From Bordetella parapertussis (GTDB lineage: Bacteria > Pseudomonadota > Gammaproteobacteria > Burkholderiales > Burkholderiaceae_B): 26,057 nt of DNA. Below, one piece after another: positions 1 through 7,891 of this stretch (position 1 is its first letter; every line of letters begins with the position of its first letter). The notes under the pieces are model-generated. The model was not told the DNA's origin, did no database searches, and saw only the letters and a program-made list of their open reading frames with translations. The translations under genes and the position numbers were made by a program. The stretch spans positions 1 through 26,057 of the forward strand of contig CAMCWG010000007.1 in NCBI GenBank assembly GCA_945882005.1, written 5' to 3'.

Positions 1-1050
1 TCCCGCTAAAACTCGCGTTGGATCCCCGACATCTGCCGCAACGCGCTCAAGACGCTCAGCAATCACCTCTGGATGCTCAACAAAGTTCGTCAATACATCA
101 ATGACACCCGCAACGATTACTTGGTTGTCTTGTAAGGGCTGTTCACGCAAGACCTTCATTTCGTGAGCGTGTCGTGCATTCGCAAAGGGCAGTACAAAAC
201 CACCTACCTTCGTCTGACGGATGACAGGCCATATTTTACGCAGCGGCACATCACAGTCATGCGGTCCTTCATAGTTTCCCCAGCACACATGCATGCGGAC
301 ACGATCTTGCGGAATATTGCGCAATGCCACATTGATAGCTGAAACAACGCGCTCAATAAAGCCTAAAAATTTAGCATCCGACTCATCGTGATATGAAACA
401 TGTCGTTCTAATGCTAAGTCTGGGCAATCAATCTGCAGAATAAACCCATTATCAACAATCGCCTCGTACTCCAGGCGTAACGCTTCAGCTAAGGCAGCGA
501 GATAGGCCTCTTCTGTGTCGTAATACTCATTTTTGCAGGCTGACGCAATGATGCCTGGGGACGGCGCCGTCAAGAATGCCTCTGTAAATGTCTTTTCCTT
601 TCTCGCATTAAGCGTGGCACGGAAGTCACGGGCCTCTGAGGCCGCCAAGTCAGGATCGAGATAGCGAACCTCCCCAGTCACCCTAGGAGGTAAGAAGTTG
701 CTGACGGCGACCTTGCCGCCAGACTGCTGTTCCAACATTTTTTTAAATTCTGGATAGCGCTCAACATCACCGCGAGAAAAGCGCTTCCAGGTCCCACCAA
801 AGCCGGACATACGTCGTTGCACATACAAAAAGAATCCTTCTCTCTGCTGCTCGCCATTGTTACCAACATCAATACCGTTAGCGAGCTGAAGATCTACAGC
901 AGCTTGCATCGCCTGATGACCGAGCGCCTCAAGTGCTTCGGGATCTACTTCAGCTCCGTTGGCACGGTCCGCGTACAGTTGCACCAGCTCAAGCGGACGC
1001 GGGAGACTGCCAGTGTGTGTTGTAAGGATTCTTTTGCTACTTTGTTGCAT
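1..1050 (-). CDS. MetE-like cobalamin-independent methionine synthase family protein (3' end cut by window edge)
   Basis: Three hundred and fifty codons are visible from the ATG at 1050 down to base 1 with no stop, so the C-terminus lies outside the window. The N-terminus carries the HTGSLPRP motif (about residues 12-19) typical of the short, single-barrel MetE-related proteins (COG0620). The zinc-ligand pair His-x-Cys is at about residues 254-256, in HVCWGNYEGPH. The sequence stops right after an Ala-Gly where family members normally continue into the region with the last zinc-ligand cysteine. The expected full length is about 370 residues, half of true MetE. This family transfers methyl or related one-carbon groups to or from thiols, but many short members have no proven substrate. 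The gene begins 4 bp after the stop of the upstream Bug receptor, so the two are very probably co-transcribed. Family membership is firm; the reaction is unknown. Confidence 0.85.
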   Translation of the reverse strand, partial: MQQSSKRILTTHTGSLPRPLELVQLYADRANGAEVDPEALEALGHQAMQAAVDLQLANGIDVGNNGEQQREGFFLYVQRRMSGFGGTWKRFSRGDVERYPEFKKMLEQQSGGKVAVSNFLPPRVTGEVRYLDPDLAASEARDFRATLNARKEKTFTEAFLTAPSPGIIASACKNEYYDTEEAYLAALAEALRLEYEAIVDNGFILQIDCPDLALERHVSYHDESDAKFLGFIERVVSAINVALRNIPQDRVRMHVCWGNYEGPHDCDVPLRKIWPVIRQTKVGGFVLPFANARHAHEMKVLREQPLQDNQVIVAGVIDVLTNFVEHPEVIAERLERVAADVGDPTRVLAG

Positions 1051-1054
1051 GATG

Positions 1055-2062
1055 TTATTGAAGCTTTATGTTGTTGTCTTTGATCACTTTACCCCAGTAT
1101 GCCGTTTGATCCACGAGCCATTTCTGCATTTCGGCAGGGTTATAAGAAACGCTTTCAGAGCCAAGCTCGGCGAAACGCTTTTGCACCTCAGGCTTCGCCA
1201 CGACTTTCATGATGTCTGCGTTAATCTTGGCCACGACCTCTGGTGGTGTACCTGCTGCCGTGACTACACCTTGAAACGAGCCCGTAACAAAGTTTGGTGA
1301 GCGTTCAGCAATGGTCATGGTGTCGGGGATCTGCCCAAAGCGCTTAGGGCTAGCCACGGCGATTAACCTGAAGTTTCCTGCTTTAACCATTGGATAGGTA
1401 GCCAAAAAGCTATTTAACGTCGAATCGATCTGACCACCAGCCAAATCACTCACAACTTGAGCGCCACCTTTGTACCCGATAAAGTTGTACTCAAAGCCAA
1501 GGCTCTTGCTCAAGACAACACCAGCCAAATGGGTAGACGTGCCCAGGGTCACACCAATGCTGACAGGATTTTTTTGAGCTTTCGCATACGCAATAAACTC
1601 GTCGAAAGTCTTAACGGGCATCTGATTCTTGACCACTAAAATATGTGGCGAATAAGCGATGATTGCAACAGAGGTCAGCTCCTTCGCAGGGTTATAGGTC
1701 ATCTTATCCATCAAGCTTGGTGTCATGGTCAAGATACTTAGATCAGCAACAAGCATGGTGTAGCCATCTGGCTTTGACGATGCCACGTACTGCCCACCAA
1801 GGTGACCCGCTGCGCCTGGCTTATTCTCAATCAACACCGTCTGCTTCCAAAGCTCAGATAACTCTTTACCAACGAGACGCGCCAAAATATCCGATGCCCC
1901 TCCAGCAGGAAACGGCACAACGAGCTTCACTGGTTTGTCTGGGAAGTTTGCAGCGGAGGCTGCTTGCGAGGCTGCAGTATTGGGCAAGGCCAGCGCAGCC
2001 ACTGTGCCAATGCATGCGATGACACTTAACGTGCGCTCAAGAACGGTTTTTATCAACATCAT
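1055..2062 (-). CDS. Bug/TctC-family tripartite tricarboxylate transporter periplasmic receptor
   Basis: The 335-residue protein has a lysine/arginine-containing N-terminus, a hydrophobic core and an Ala-rich cleavage region (about residues 1-35), so it is exported to the periplasm. The mature part starts with the Bug signature FPDKPVKLVVPFPAGGASD, followed by ENKPGAAG and a KPDGYT motif. These mark the PF03401 fold, which binds small carboxylates for TctA/TctB membrane partners. The length matches the family. Two ATG codons lie in tandem (2062 and 2059). The AGGAG ribosome site is only 2 bases from the first and 5 from the second, so the second may be used. No tctA/tctB genes adjoin it. It may borrow the TctBA pair encoded at 18343-20332 or one elsewhere. 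Its pairing with a MetE-like gene suggests, without proof, that it handles a substrate for that enzyme. Confidence 0.93.
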   Translation of the reverse strand: MMLIKTVLERTLSVIACIGTVAALALPNTAASQAASAANFPDKPVKLVVPFPAGGASDILARLVGKELSELWKQTVLIENKPGAAGHLGGQYVASSKPDGYTMLVADLSILTMTPSLMDKMTYNPAKELTSVAIIAYSPHILVVKNQMPVKTFDEFIAYAKAQKNPVSIGVTLGTSTHLAGVVLSKSLGFEYNFIGYKGGAQVVSDLAGGQIDSTLNSFLATYPMVKAGNFRLIAVASPKRFGQIPDTMTIAERSPNFVTGSFQGVVTAAGTPPEVVAKINADIMKVVAKPEVQKRFAELGSESVSYNPAEMQKWLVDQTAYWGKVIKDNNIKLQ

Positions 2063-2152
2063 GTCTCCTGTTGTATTTAGTTTGGAGTAATTAGACGGAC
2101 TTGCGCCTTACGACGGATGGCGTACCCATCAATCGATCCCAACTTATACTAA

Positions 2153-2162
2153 TATCTTAAGA
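2153..2162. promoter_or_regulatory. 10-bp perfect palindrome in a divergent intergenic region
   Basis: ATCTTAAGAT is a perfect 10-bp inverted repeat between the leftward Bug gene and the rightward SYLF gene. A TATACT sequence that could serve as a rightward -10 element lies at 2145-2150 just before it, but I find no matching -35 element. The palindrome could be a regulator-binding site. Its small size and AT-rich content make chance quite possible. Confidence 0.25.
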
Positions 2163-2188
2163 TTCCACTGTCAAAGTTGAGGCACTAC

Positions 2189-2758
2189 ATGTTTTTCGCG
2201 CCACGCCACTTTCAATCACTCAAATATTTTCTGAACACACTGCTTGGCACCTTGCTTATTTGTGTTGCGCAGACAACGTACGCAGAGTCACGAGAGGCTC
2301 TTGAGCGTGAATCAAAAAACGCCTTAAATACCCTAATTGCTCAAAATCAGATCGCGAAAGACTTGAATGCGCGGGCTGCGGCAGTACTGGTTTTCCCTAG
2401 CGTCAAAAAGGCCGGTCTGATGGTTGGAGCCCAATACGGGGAGGGCGTACTTTGGCGTGACGGCAAAGCAGCTGCCTTCTACAACACCGGCGGAGCGTCG
2501 TTTGGTTTTCAAGCTGGCGTACAGGAATATGGCTACGCCATGTTTTTTATGAAAGAAAGCGCACTGAATGCGCTGAATGTGACGCAGGGATTCGAGGTCG
2601 GAGTCGGTCCGAGTGTGGTCGTGATCGATCAGGGGATGGGTGCTTCACACACTACGACCACCCTGCAAAACGATATCTATGCCTTCGTCTTTAGCCAAAA
2701 AGGGCTCATGGCAGGAGTCGGTGTTCAGGGCAATAAAATCACGCGTATCAATAAATAG
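2189..2758 (+). CDS. SYLF-domain (YSC84/DUF500) exported protein
   Basis: This is a lipid-binding SYLF-domain protein of about 189 residues. A hydrophobic stretch ending near TYAES reads as a signal peptide. The mature part has an N-terminal helical segment and then the SYLF core: ARAAAVLVFPSVKKAG, GEGVLWRDGKAAAFYNTGG and a FGFQAGVQEYGYAMFFM segment, ending with VFSQKGLMAGVGVQGNKITRI. Bacterial members are periplasmic or envelope-associated and bind phospholipids or phosphoinositides in eukaryotic relatives; the bacterial role is unclear. A TTG at 2177 would add four residues, but it sits inside the GAGG ribosome site (2179-2182) that is correctly spaced for the ATG at 2189, so I take 2189. 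Ten bases separate it from the radical SAM gene downstream, which suggests one transcript. Confidence 0.85.
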   Translation: MFFAPRHFQSLKYFLNTLLGTLLICVAQTTYAESREALERESKNALNTLIAQNQIAKDLNARAAAVLVFPSVKKAGLMVGAQYGEGVLWRDGKAAAFYNTGGASFGFQAGVQEYGYAMFFMKESALNALNVTQGFEVGVGPSVVVIDQGMGASHTTTTLQNDIYAFVFSQKGLMAGVGVQGNKITRINK

Positions 2759-2768
2759 TCGCCTATCC

Positions 2769-4022
2769 ATGTCGGCACCTGAACTAAAACTTCCACCCTT
2801 ACCCCAAGGCAGGCATTATCGCTTTCATGCGATGATCAAACCCTCAGGTGCAGAATGCAATATAGATTGCGACTATTGCTTCTATCTACACAAAGCTGAC
2901 CTCCTCGATCATTCTGCGCATGCGCGAATGAATGAACAGACGCTTGAGCAACACATTCGCCAATACATTGAAAGTCAAACGGGGGAGCAAGTCGTATTCT
3001 CCTGGCAGGGTGGTGAGCCCACGTTAATGGGCTTAGATTTCTTTCATAGAATTATCGCCTTACAAAAAAAATATGCGAAAGCCGGTCAGCGGGTTGAGAA
3101 CGATTTACAGACTAATGGTATTGCGCTCGATGATGCCTGGGTCACATTCCTGAAAGAACATAATTTTCACGTTGGCTTATCGATTGATGGTCCCCGCGAA
3201 CTTCATGACACCTACCGCAAGACGCGCAACGGAAAGTCCACTTTTGATTTTGTGATGACCGCCGCACGCATGCTTAGCGAGGCTGAGATTCCTTTCGCGG
3301 CCTTGTGTGTTGTGAATCGTGTCAACGCGAAGCACCCGAAAGAGGTGTATCGCTTCTTAGTGGATGAGCTAGGGACTTGGCGTGTGCAATTCAATCCGGC
3401 CGTCGAGCCCACTAGTTTCAAGCAAAGTGCCCCAGGGAAACTAGACAAATCGAATGCACCGCTACAAGACACGCCTCGCGCTAAGCCTGGGCATGCGCTG
3501 TCAGTTGTCACTACTTGGTCTGTTGACCCAGACGACTACGGAACGTTTTTGGCCGGCGTCTGGGATGAGTGGCTCGCGACAGACTATGGACGTATTCATG
3601 TGAATCTTTTTGAAACTGCGATCGCCCAAGCCGCGGGGATGCCTGCGCAAACCTGTACGCAGGCGGAGTTTTGCGGCAAAGGCCTCGCAGTCGAGCACGA
3701 TGGTGAGGTCTACTCTTGTGATCACTTCGTGTATCAGGACTATCGAATCGGAAACATTCATTCCACACATCTCGGGGACCTTGCATTCTCTGCCGTACAA
3801 AAAGAATTTGGCATGAGCAAGCGAAATTCCTTACCAAAGCAATGTCAAGATTGTGACTATCTGAAACTGTGCTGGGGCGAGTGCCCCAAAAATCGTCTGA
3901 TTAAAGCGCGCGACGGAGAGCCTGGTTTAAATTATCTGTGCTCTGGTCTATTCCATTTCTATCAGCACATCGGTCCTGACATCATCCGCATCCTTCGACA
4001 GCTCGGCCACTTACCCCGCTAA
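2769..4022 (+). CDS. anaerobic sulfatase-maturating enzyme (radical SAM/SPASM)
   Basis: The 417-residue protein has the radical SAM cluster motif CNIDCDYC (Cys30, 34, 37) and the SAM-binding GGEPT. Eight more cysteines (about 296, 302, 317, 359, 362, 368, 372, 391) follow the spacing of the two auxiliary 4Fe-4S clusters in the SPASM domain of characterised anSMEs. The Asp after Cys317, in CDHFVY, matches the catalytic aspartate of that family. These enzymes oxidise a Cys or Ser in a sulfatase to formylglycine in the cytoplasm. Reading can be extended upstream to 2640, but that part overlaps the SYLF gene in another frame. The ATG at 2769 puts the N-terminus in the normal place, although no clear ribosome site precedes it, so coupling with the upstream gene is likely. 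No sulfatase is encoded in this window, so the target must lie elsewhere or be a different protein. Confidence 0.9.
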   Translation: MSAPELKLPPLPQGRHYRFHAMIKPSGAECNIDCDYCFYLHKADLLDHSAHARMNEQTLEQHIRQYIESQTGEQVVFSWQGGEPTLMGLDFFHRIIALQKKYAKAGQRVENDLQTNGIALDDAWVTFLKEHNFHVGLSIDGPRELHDTYRKTRNGKSTFDFVMTAARMLSEAEIPFAALCVVNRVNAKHPKEVYRFLVDELGTWRVQFNPAVEPTSFKQSAPGKLDKSNAPLQDTPRAKPGHALSVVTTWSVDPDDYGTFLAGVWDEWLATDYGRIHVNLFETAIAQAAGMPAQTCTQAEFCGKGLAVEHDGEVYSCDHFVYQDYRIGNIHSTHLGDLAFSAVQKEFGMSKRNSLPKQCQDCDYLKLCWGECPKNRLIKARDGEPGLNYLCSGLFHFYQHIGPDIIRILRQLGHLPR

Positions 4023-4055
4023 CATATTGCTCGTCGTTGTACCCTCTATAACGGA

Positions 4056-4892
4056 ATGCCTATGTTTAGGTTTCAGCACTTCATTGCCATAGCTGTCACG
4101 TTCACCATGAGCGCTCTTGCTTATGGACAGACTGAATGGCCGACAAGTCTTCACATGTTTCTACCGCAGGCCGAGCCCAAAGGAGTCGTCATCGCTTTGC
4201 ACGGATGCGGTGGTTTGTTGTCCAGCGCCAAATCGCGTGAATCTGAATTGTCTGCCCGCCACGCCGGCATGGCCAAACTCATCACCGAGGCAGGCTGGAT
4301 CGCGCTATTTCCCGACAGTTTTTCGCCGCGCGGACGTCGCGAAATTTGTACGCAAAAATTTTCGGAACGCAAAATTAACAGCAGCCATCGAAGGCTGGAC
4401 GCGTTACAGACTGCTAAATGGGTGCGCGAGCAGAAATGGTCTGGTGAGAGTCAATCACGCCCCCTTAAGACCGTCGTTCTCGGCTGGTCGCACGGTGGCT
4501 CAGCTGTGCTTCAAACCATTGAGCGTACACAACGCGGCGAGCCAGCTAAGGGTTTAATCGATCTAGGGATCGCTTTTTATCCCGGTTGTACTGAGCAACT
4601 CAAGCGTGGCTATAGAACCGATATTCCACTAGCAATGTTTTTGGCGGGTAAGGATGACTGGACAGCGCCTGAACCTTGTATTGAACTTGGCAAAAATGTC
4701 GGCGCAACCGTCTGGGTTTACGACGAGGCTTACCATGGCTTTGACAGCCCTGTCGGAAAGGTTCAGTTTCGACCGGAGATTCCCAATGGGGTCTCGCCAG
4801 GGAAAGGGGTTCATTCGGGCCCAAACCCAGAAGCCAGGGAAGACGCTTACGGCAAACTGCGAGCATTGCTGCGCCAATTAGAAGCACCGTGA
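4056..4892 (+). CDS. exported dienelactone-hydrolase-like alpha/beta hydrolase
   Basis: The 278-residue protein has an N-terminal signal peptide (about residues 1-24, ending ALAYGQ) and an alpha/beta-hydrolase core. IALHGCGG forms the oxyanion-hole strand. The nucleophile elbow GWSHGG places the catalytic serine near residue 145. GKDDW supplies the acid near 200, and AYHGFD the histidine near 227. The layout resembles the dienelactone hydrolase family (COG0412), but the nucleophile is Ser rather than the Cys of classical enzymes, and the protein is secreted, so it probably hydrolyses an ester in the periplasm. A second ATG at 4062 is an equally possible start. It follows the radical SAM gene by 33 bp and may share its transcript. 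It is convergent with the thioesterase gene, 13 bp away. The substrate is unknown. Confidence 0.82.
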   Translation: MPMFRFQHFIAIAVTFTMSALAYGQTEWPTSLHMFLPQAEPKGVVIALHGCGGLLSSAKSRESELSARHAGMAKLITEAGWIALFPDSFSPRGRREICTQKFSERKINSSHRRLDALQTAKWVREQKWSGESQSRPLKTVVLGWSHGGSAVLQTIERTQRGEPAKGLIDLGIAFYPGCTEQLKRGYRTDIPLAMFLAGKDDWTAPEPCIELGKNVGATVWVYDEAYHGFDSPVGKVQFRPEIPNGVSPGKGVHSGPNPEAREDAYGKLRALLRQLEAP

Positions 4893-4905
4893 GCCCACAC
4901 CGAAG

Positions 4906-5337
4906 CTAGCCAGTCTGTTTTTTATGCAGGATCTTCATGATGCCCTGCCCATACATGACCTGCGTATCGCCGACCGACAAAGTGCCTCGCAAAAAAATCA
5001 GTGATGCGGTTTTTCGTACGACCTCGCCGCGCGCAACGATAAAGTCGCCAGCCACACTTGGCGCAACAAAATGCGTATCAAGATGAATCGTTGTACAGGG
5101 TTGCTGCGCATTTGCTGCCCATGCAACCATACTAATGGCTTGATCGAGCAGGGTGACGAGCATACCGCCGTGCACGACGCCCACGCCATTTTCATGTCGT
5201 GGCTCGACTAGCAAACCATATTCCCATGCTTCATCCATTCGCTTGGACCAAAGAGGTCCGACTTCGGCAAAGAATCCCCGACTTTTTAGGACTTTCCATC
5301 CATGCTCGGCCGGATCAAACACGGCAGGTGCCTTCAT
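4906..5337 (-). CDS. PaaI-family hotdog thioesterase
   Basis: The 143-residue protein has the single hotdog fold of PaaI-type acyl-CoA thioesterases. The segment HENGVGVVHGGMLVTLLDQA (about residues 48-67) is the active-site helix, with the HGG motif and the following Asp. Later strands include HLDTHFVAPSVAGDFIVARGEV and the conserved C-terminal QVMYGQGIMKIL. Such enzymes hydrolyse acyl-CoA esters in the cytoplasm, often to free CoA in aromatic or fatty acid breakdown. A good ribosome site (AAGGA) lies about 7 bases before the ATG at 5337. It follows the IclR gene by 9 bp on the same strand and belongs with that operon, divergent from an acyl-CoA ligase. It may remove dead-end CoA esters made by that pathway. 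The substrate is inferred from context only. Confidence 0.88.
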   Translation of the reverse strand: MKAPAVFDPAEHGWKVLKSRGFFAEVGPLWSKRMDEAWEYGLLVEPRHENGVGVVHGGMLVTLLDQAISMVAWAANAQQPCTTIHLDTHFVAPSVAGDFIVARGEVVRKTASLIFLRGTLSVGDTQVMYGQGIMKILHKKQTG

Positions 5338-5346
5338 ATTATTTCC

Positions 5347-6153
5347 TTATTCAAACTTCGGTCGGCCTAACAAGCGAGCTTCTTGCTGCATGGCAGCGAC
5401 TAGCTTTAACTGCTGCTGTTTAGTTAACTGATCCACCAGACTCGCACATACTATTGTGTGTGTGATGTGATCGGTATCATCGAGCACTGGGACCGCGACA
5501 ATATGCAATCCTGCAATATAAGTGTTGCGATCAATGCTGTAGTGTTGTTTGTGCGCCAGTGCGACCTCTTTAGTCCAAGCCTCAAAATCCAAAGGTTTAT
5601 CCCACCTGAGCTGCTGATAGCGACGCTTGAGTTCCGACATTGGCTGCCCACCAAAGGCTGCCACGAGTCGGCCTGTTGCGCTCAGCAGCGCGGGGAACAC
5701 ACTACCTACGTCCACATGAAGACGGAATGGCAAATTTGACCGCGATAGAGCCGCCACAACCATTTGCTCCTGATCCGTGACATCGACGCCTATCGCCGTG
5801 ACGCCCCACTTCGAGGAGAGACGATCAAGACCTGCCTGAACCGTCGATGGGAATGTATTCGCCTCTCGCGCACTACGGGCTAGGGTGAGCATTCCCATCC
5901 CCAAACGGTAGCGCTTTGTCTCAGTGTCGACGGCAATGAGTCTTTCTTGAACGAGAGTACGCAGAATATGCAGGCAAGTACTCGGTATTAGATCGAGCGC
6001 TTGAGCGATGGCATTAACGCCCATCGGCGCTTTCGCTTTACCCAGCAGACGCAAAATGGCGATTGCGCGGGACACAGCAGGAACCGCGCGAGTACGCACT
6101 GGCGTCTTGGCGCCTACCGATGCAGACGGATGTTTTGATGTTCGCTTATCCAT
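5347..6153 (-). CDS. IclR-family transcriptional regulator
   Basis: The protein of about 268 residues has the two-domain IclR layout. An N-terminal winged helix-turn-helix (about residues 20-85) begins with AVSRAIAILRLLG and contains APMGVNAIAQALDLIPSTCLHILRTL in two joined helices, then the wing with RYRLG. The C-terminal effector-binding domain contains SALSRSNLPFRLHVDVGS and a SATGRL motif. It was read from the ATG at 6153; a GTG at 6159 would add two residues, and no strong ribosome site decides between them. It is divergent from the acyl-CoA ligase operon, the usual arrangement for a local regulator responding to a pathway acid or CoA ester. A palindrome lies in the shared promoter region (6174-6189). 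The C-terminal part presumably binds a carboxylic acid, but which one is unknown. Confidence 0.92.
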   Translation of the reverse strand: MDKRTSKHPSASVGAKTPVRTRAVPAVSRAIAILRLLGKAKAPMGVNAIAQALDLIPSTCLHILRTLVQERLIAVDTETKRYRLGMGMLTLARSAREANTFPSTVQAGLDRLSSKWGVTAIGVDVTDQEQMVVAALSRSNLPFRLHVDVGSVFPALLSATGRLVAAFGGQPMSELKRRYQQLRWDKPLDFEAWTKEVALAHKQHYSIDRNTYIAGLHIVAVPVLDDTDHITHTIVCASLVDQLTKQQQLKLVAAMQQEARLLGRPKFE

Positions 6154-6173
6154 ACTCACATCATAATCAATTT

Positions 6174-6189
6174 ATTGTACTAATACAAT
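6174..6189. promoter_or_regulatory. candidate IclR operator, 16-bp palindrome
   Basis: ATTGTACTAATACAAT has perfect 6-bp arms (ATTGTA/TACAAT) around a 4-base centre, in the 100-bp divergent region between the IclR gene and the acyl-CoA ligase. IclR-family sites are often palindromes of about this length. It sits just upstream of the -35 of the rightward promoter and overlaps the likely -10 of the leftward one. That would fit autorepression combined with activation of the catabolic operon. Binding by this regulator is an inference. Confidence 0.5.
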
Positions 6190-6208
6190 TATCATTCTTA
6201 TTTGACAA
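6180..6208 (-). promoter_or_regulatory. possible leftward promoter of the iclR-thioesterase operon
   Basis: On the minus strand, TTGTCA (6203-6208) is followed after 17 bases by TATTAG (6180-6185), 5/6 and 4/6 matches to the sigma-70 boxes. The -10 lies inside the 16-bp palindrome, so a protein bound there would block this promoter. The match is moderate. Confidence 0.35.
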
Positions 6209-6230
6209 TAGTGGAGTAGCTCGCTAAAGT
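6202..6230 (+). promoter_or_regulatory. sigma-70 promoter of the acyl-CoA ligase operon
   Basis: A perfect -35 box TTGACA (6202-6207) is followed after exactly 17 bases by TAAAGT (6225-6230), four of six matches to the -10 consensus. The start of transcription would fall near 6237, about 20-30 bases before the ligase start codon. The candidate operator ends 12 bases upstream of the -35, a position suited to activation. Confidence 0.6.
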
Positions 6231-6254
6231 GATCAGCACTTAAGCTACACACAC

Positions 6255-7832
6255 GTGCGACAAGATATGACTCGCCTGACTGAATACACAACCTATGCCG
6301 ATGCGCAAACGTTTTTCTCCTCCGAAAAACTATGGGAACTTTTTGATGGGAACAGGCAGCAACTAAATATTGCGCACGAATGTGTAGATCGCCACGCTGG
6401 ATCGAACCAAACGGCGGTGATTGTTGTGCGTGCCGACGGTTCGGACGAAGTTATCTCCTACCAACAGCTTTCCCACCGCTCATCACAAATGGCGCACTTA
6501 CTGCAAGCGCGCGGTGTAAAGGCAGGCGACCGCGTTGCGGTCATGCTCGAGCCTTCTCTAGCTTTTTATGCTTGCATCTTTGGGATTATTAAAGCGGGAG
6601 CAATTGCCGTCCCGCTCTTTACCCTCTTCGGTCCGGACGGCTTGCGTCTGCGTCTTGAAGACTGTTCTCCAACGCTATTAATTACGAATGCCGAAAAAAT
6701 TAATATCGTTGACGCGTCCATGCGTGGTCGATCAATTTTGGCTGACGGCCATTTTATAGCCAGCCTCGATCAGTTCCCGACATCGTTCAAGATCGACACG
6801 CTCGCCGAAGACTACGCCATTTTCCAATACACATCGGGCACCACGCGTGAACTACCCGAAGCCGTTCGTCACAAACACCGGTCAATTGTGACTTTAATGG
6901 TAGCTGCGCTCTACGGTACTGGATTACGGCCTGGCGACCGCTATATGTGCCCCTCATCCCCAGCATGGGGGCATGGGCTCTGGCACGGGACACTCGCTCC
7001 CATGGCGTTAGGCTTAACTGTTGGCGCGTTTGCAGGCAAGTTTGACGCGGGCGTCTTACTACGCGGCCTACAGGACCATCAATTTACGAATATTTCTGCT
7101 GCGGCGACGCACTATCGCATGATGAGAAACTCAGGTGTCGCGCACCAATATCGCTATGCGTTAAAAAAAATGTCTTTCACTGGTGAGCCAATCGACAGCG
7201 CCACGGAGGAATTCATTGAGCAGACATTCGGCATAAGCGTTTGCAGCATGTACGGGACGACAGAGATCGGTGTCATTCTTGTTAGCTATCCAGGTGCAAA
7301 GGACTTCGCGGTCAAGCATGGTTCCCTTGGCAAAGCCATCCCCGGGGCTCAAGTCCAAGTACAAGACACGCAAGGTAATCCCTGTCCGCCAGGCGTGTCA
7401 GGCGATCTTATGGTTTGGCGTAAGGGCCAATGGTTGGCAACGAAAGATCTCGCTCGCATCGACGCTGATGGGTATTTCTATCACGGCGGTCGCGCAGATG
7501 ATGTCATCATTTCTGCCGGTTGGACCATGAGCGCGGTTGAGATTGAAGACGCGATTCTCAAGCATCCCGATGTAAAGGAAGCTGCAGCGATTGGCGTTCC
7601 TGACGCTTTGCGTGGGCAAGCAGTAAAGGCATTTATTGTTTCCCCGCGGACGGGTAGTGAAGCGTTCCTTAAAGAAATTCAGGATCTCGTGCGCGCTGGC
7701 CTAAGTCAACATGAATATCCACGGCAAATTGAATTTGTTCAGGAGCTACCGAAAACGCCTGCTGGCAAAGTTCATCGAAAGAAACTACGCGAGGCACACG
7801 CTGTGCAAATCGCTACCTCATCTACACCGTAA
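6255..7832 (+). CDS. AMP-forming acyl-CoA synthetase (carboxylic acid-CoA ligase)
   Basis: The 525-residue adenylate-forming enzyme activates a carboxylic acid with ATP and joins it to CoA. The phosphate-binding loop is YTSGTTRELPEAV, a variant seen in a medium-chain/propionate-like branch where the usual glycine-lysine part is altered. The A5 motif is MYGTTE, the A8 hinge reads GYFYHGGRADDVI followed by ISAGWTMSAVEIED, and the catalytic C-terminal lysine lies in KTPAGKVHRKKLR. The first codon is GTG at 6255; an ATG at 6267 (MTRLTEY) is a good alternative, and neither has a strong ribosome site. It opens a rightward operon with a double-hotdog protein and a CoA-transferase, and is divergent from an IclR regulator. 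It probably makes the CoA ester that the next enzymes act on. The acid is not predictable from sequence alone. Confidence 0.9.
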   Translation: MRQDMTRLTEYTTYADAQTFFSSEKLWELFDGNRQQLNIAHECVDRHAGSNQTAVIVVRADGSDEVISYQQLSHRSSQMAHLLQARGVKAGDRVAVMLEPSLAFYACIFGIIKAGAIAVPLFTLFGPDGLRLRLEDCSPTLLITNAEKINIVDASMRGRSILADGHFIASLDQFPTSFKIDTLAEDYAIFQYTSGTTRELPEAVRHKHRSIVTLMVAALYGTGLRPGDRYMCPSSPAWGHGLWHGTLAPMALGLTVGAFAGKFDAGVLLRGLQDHQFTNISAAATHYRMMRNSGVAHQYRYALKKMSFTGEPIDSATEEFIEQTFGISVCSMYGTTEIGVILVSYPGAKDFAVKHGSLGKAIPGAQVQVQDTQGNPCPPGVSGDLMVWRKGQWLATKDLARIDADGYFYHGGRADDVIISAGWTMSAVEIEDAILKHPDVKEAAAIGVPDALRGQAVKAFIVSPRTGSEAFLKEIQDLVRAGLSQHEYPRQIEFVQELPKTPAGKVHRKKLREAHAVQIATSSTP

Positions 7833-7891
7833 ATAATCTGGCTACTTAACTCTTAACTCCTTCATCATTTTTAAAAGCTTTGGAGATACAC

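Noticed and set aside
817..1300. Two overlapping plus-strand open frames near the left edge.
   Set aside because: They are antisense to the MetE-like and Bug genes, whose protein motifs are unmistakable. Their translations show no domain.
2640..2768. A 43-codon N-terminal extension of the radical SAM protein.
   Set aside because: It overlaps the SYLF gene in another frame, reads as an out-of-frame translation of it, and places the cluster motif too far from the N-terminus for the family.
6255..7832. The altered phosphate-binding loop (TSGTTRELPEAV) of the acyl-CoA ligase as a sign of inactivation.
   Set aside because: The same variant is known in an active-looking branch of the family, and all other motifs including the catalytic lysine are intact.
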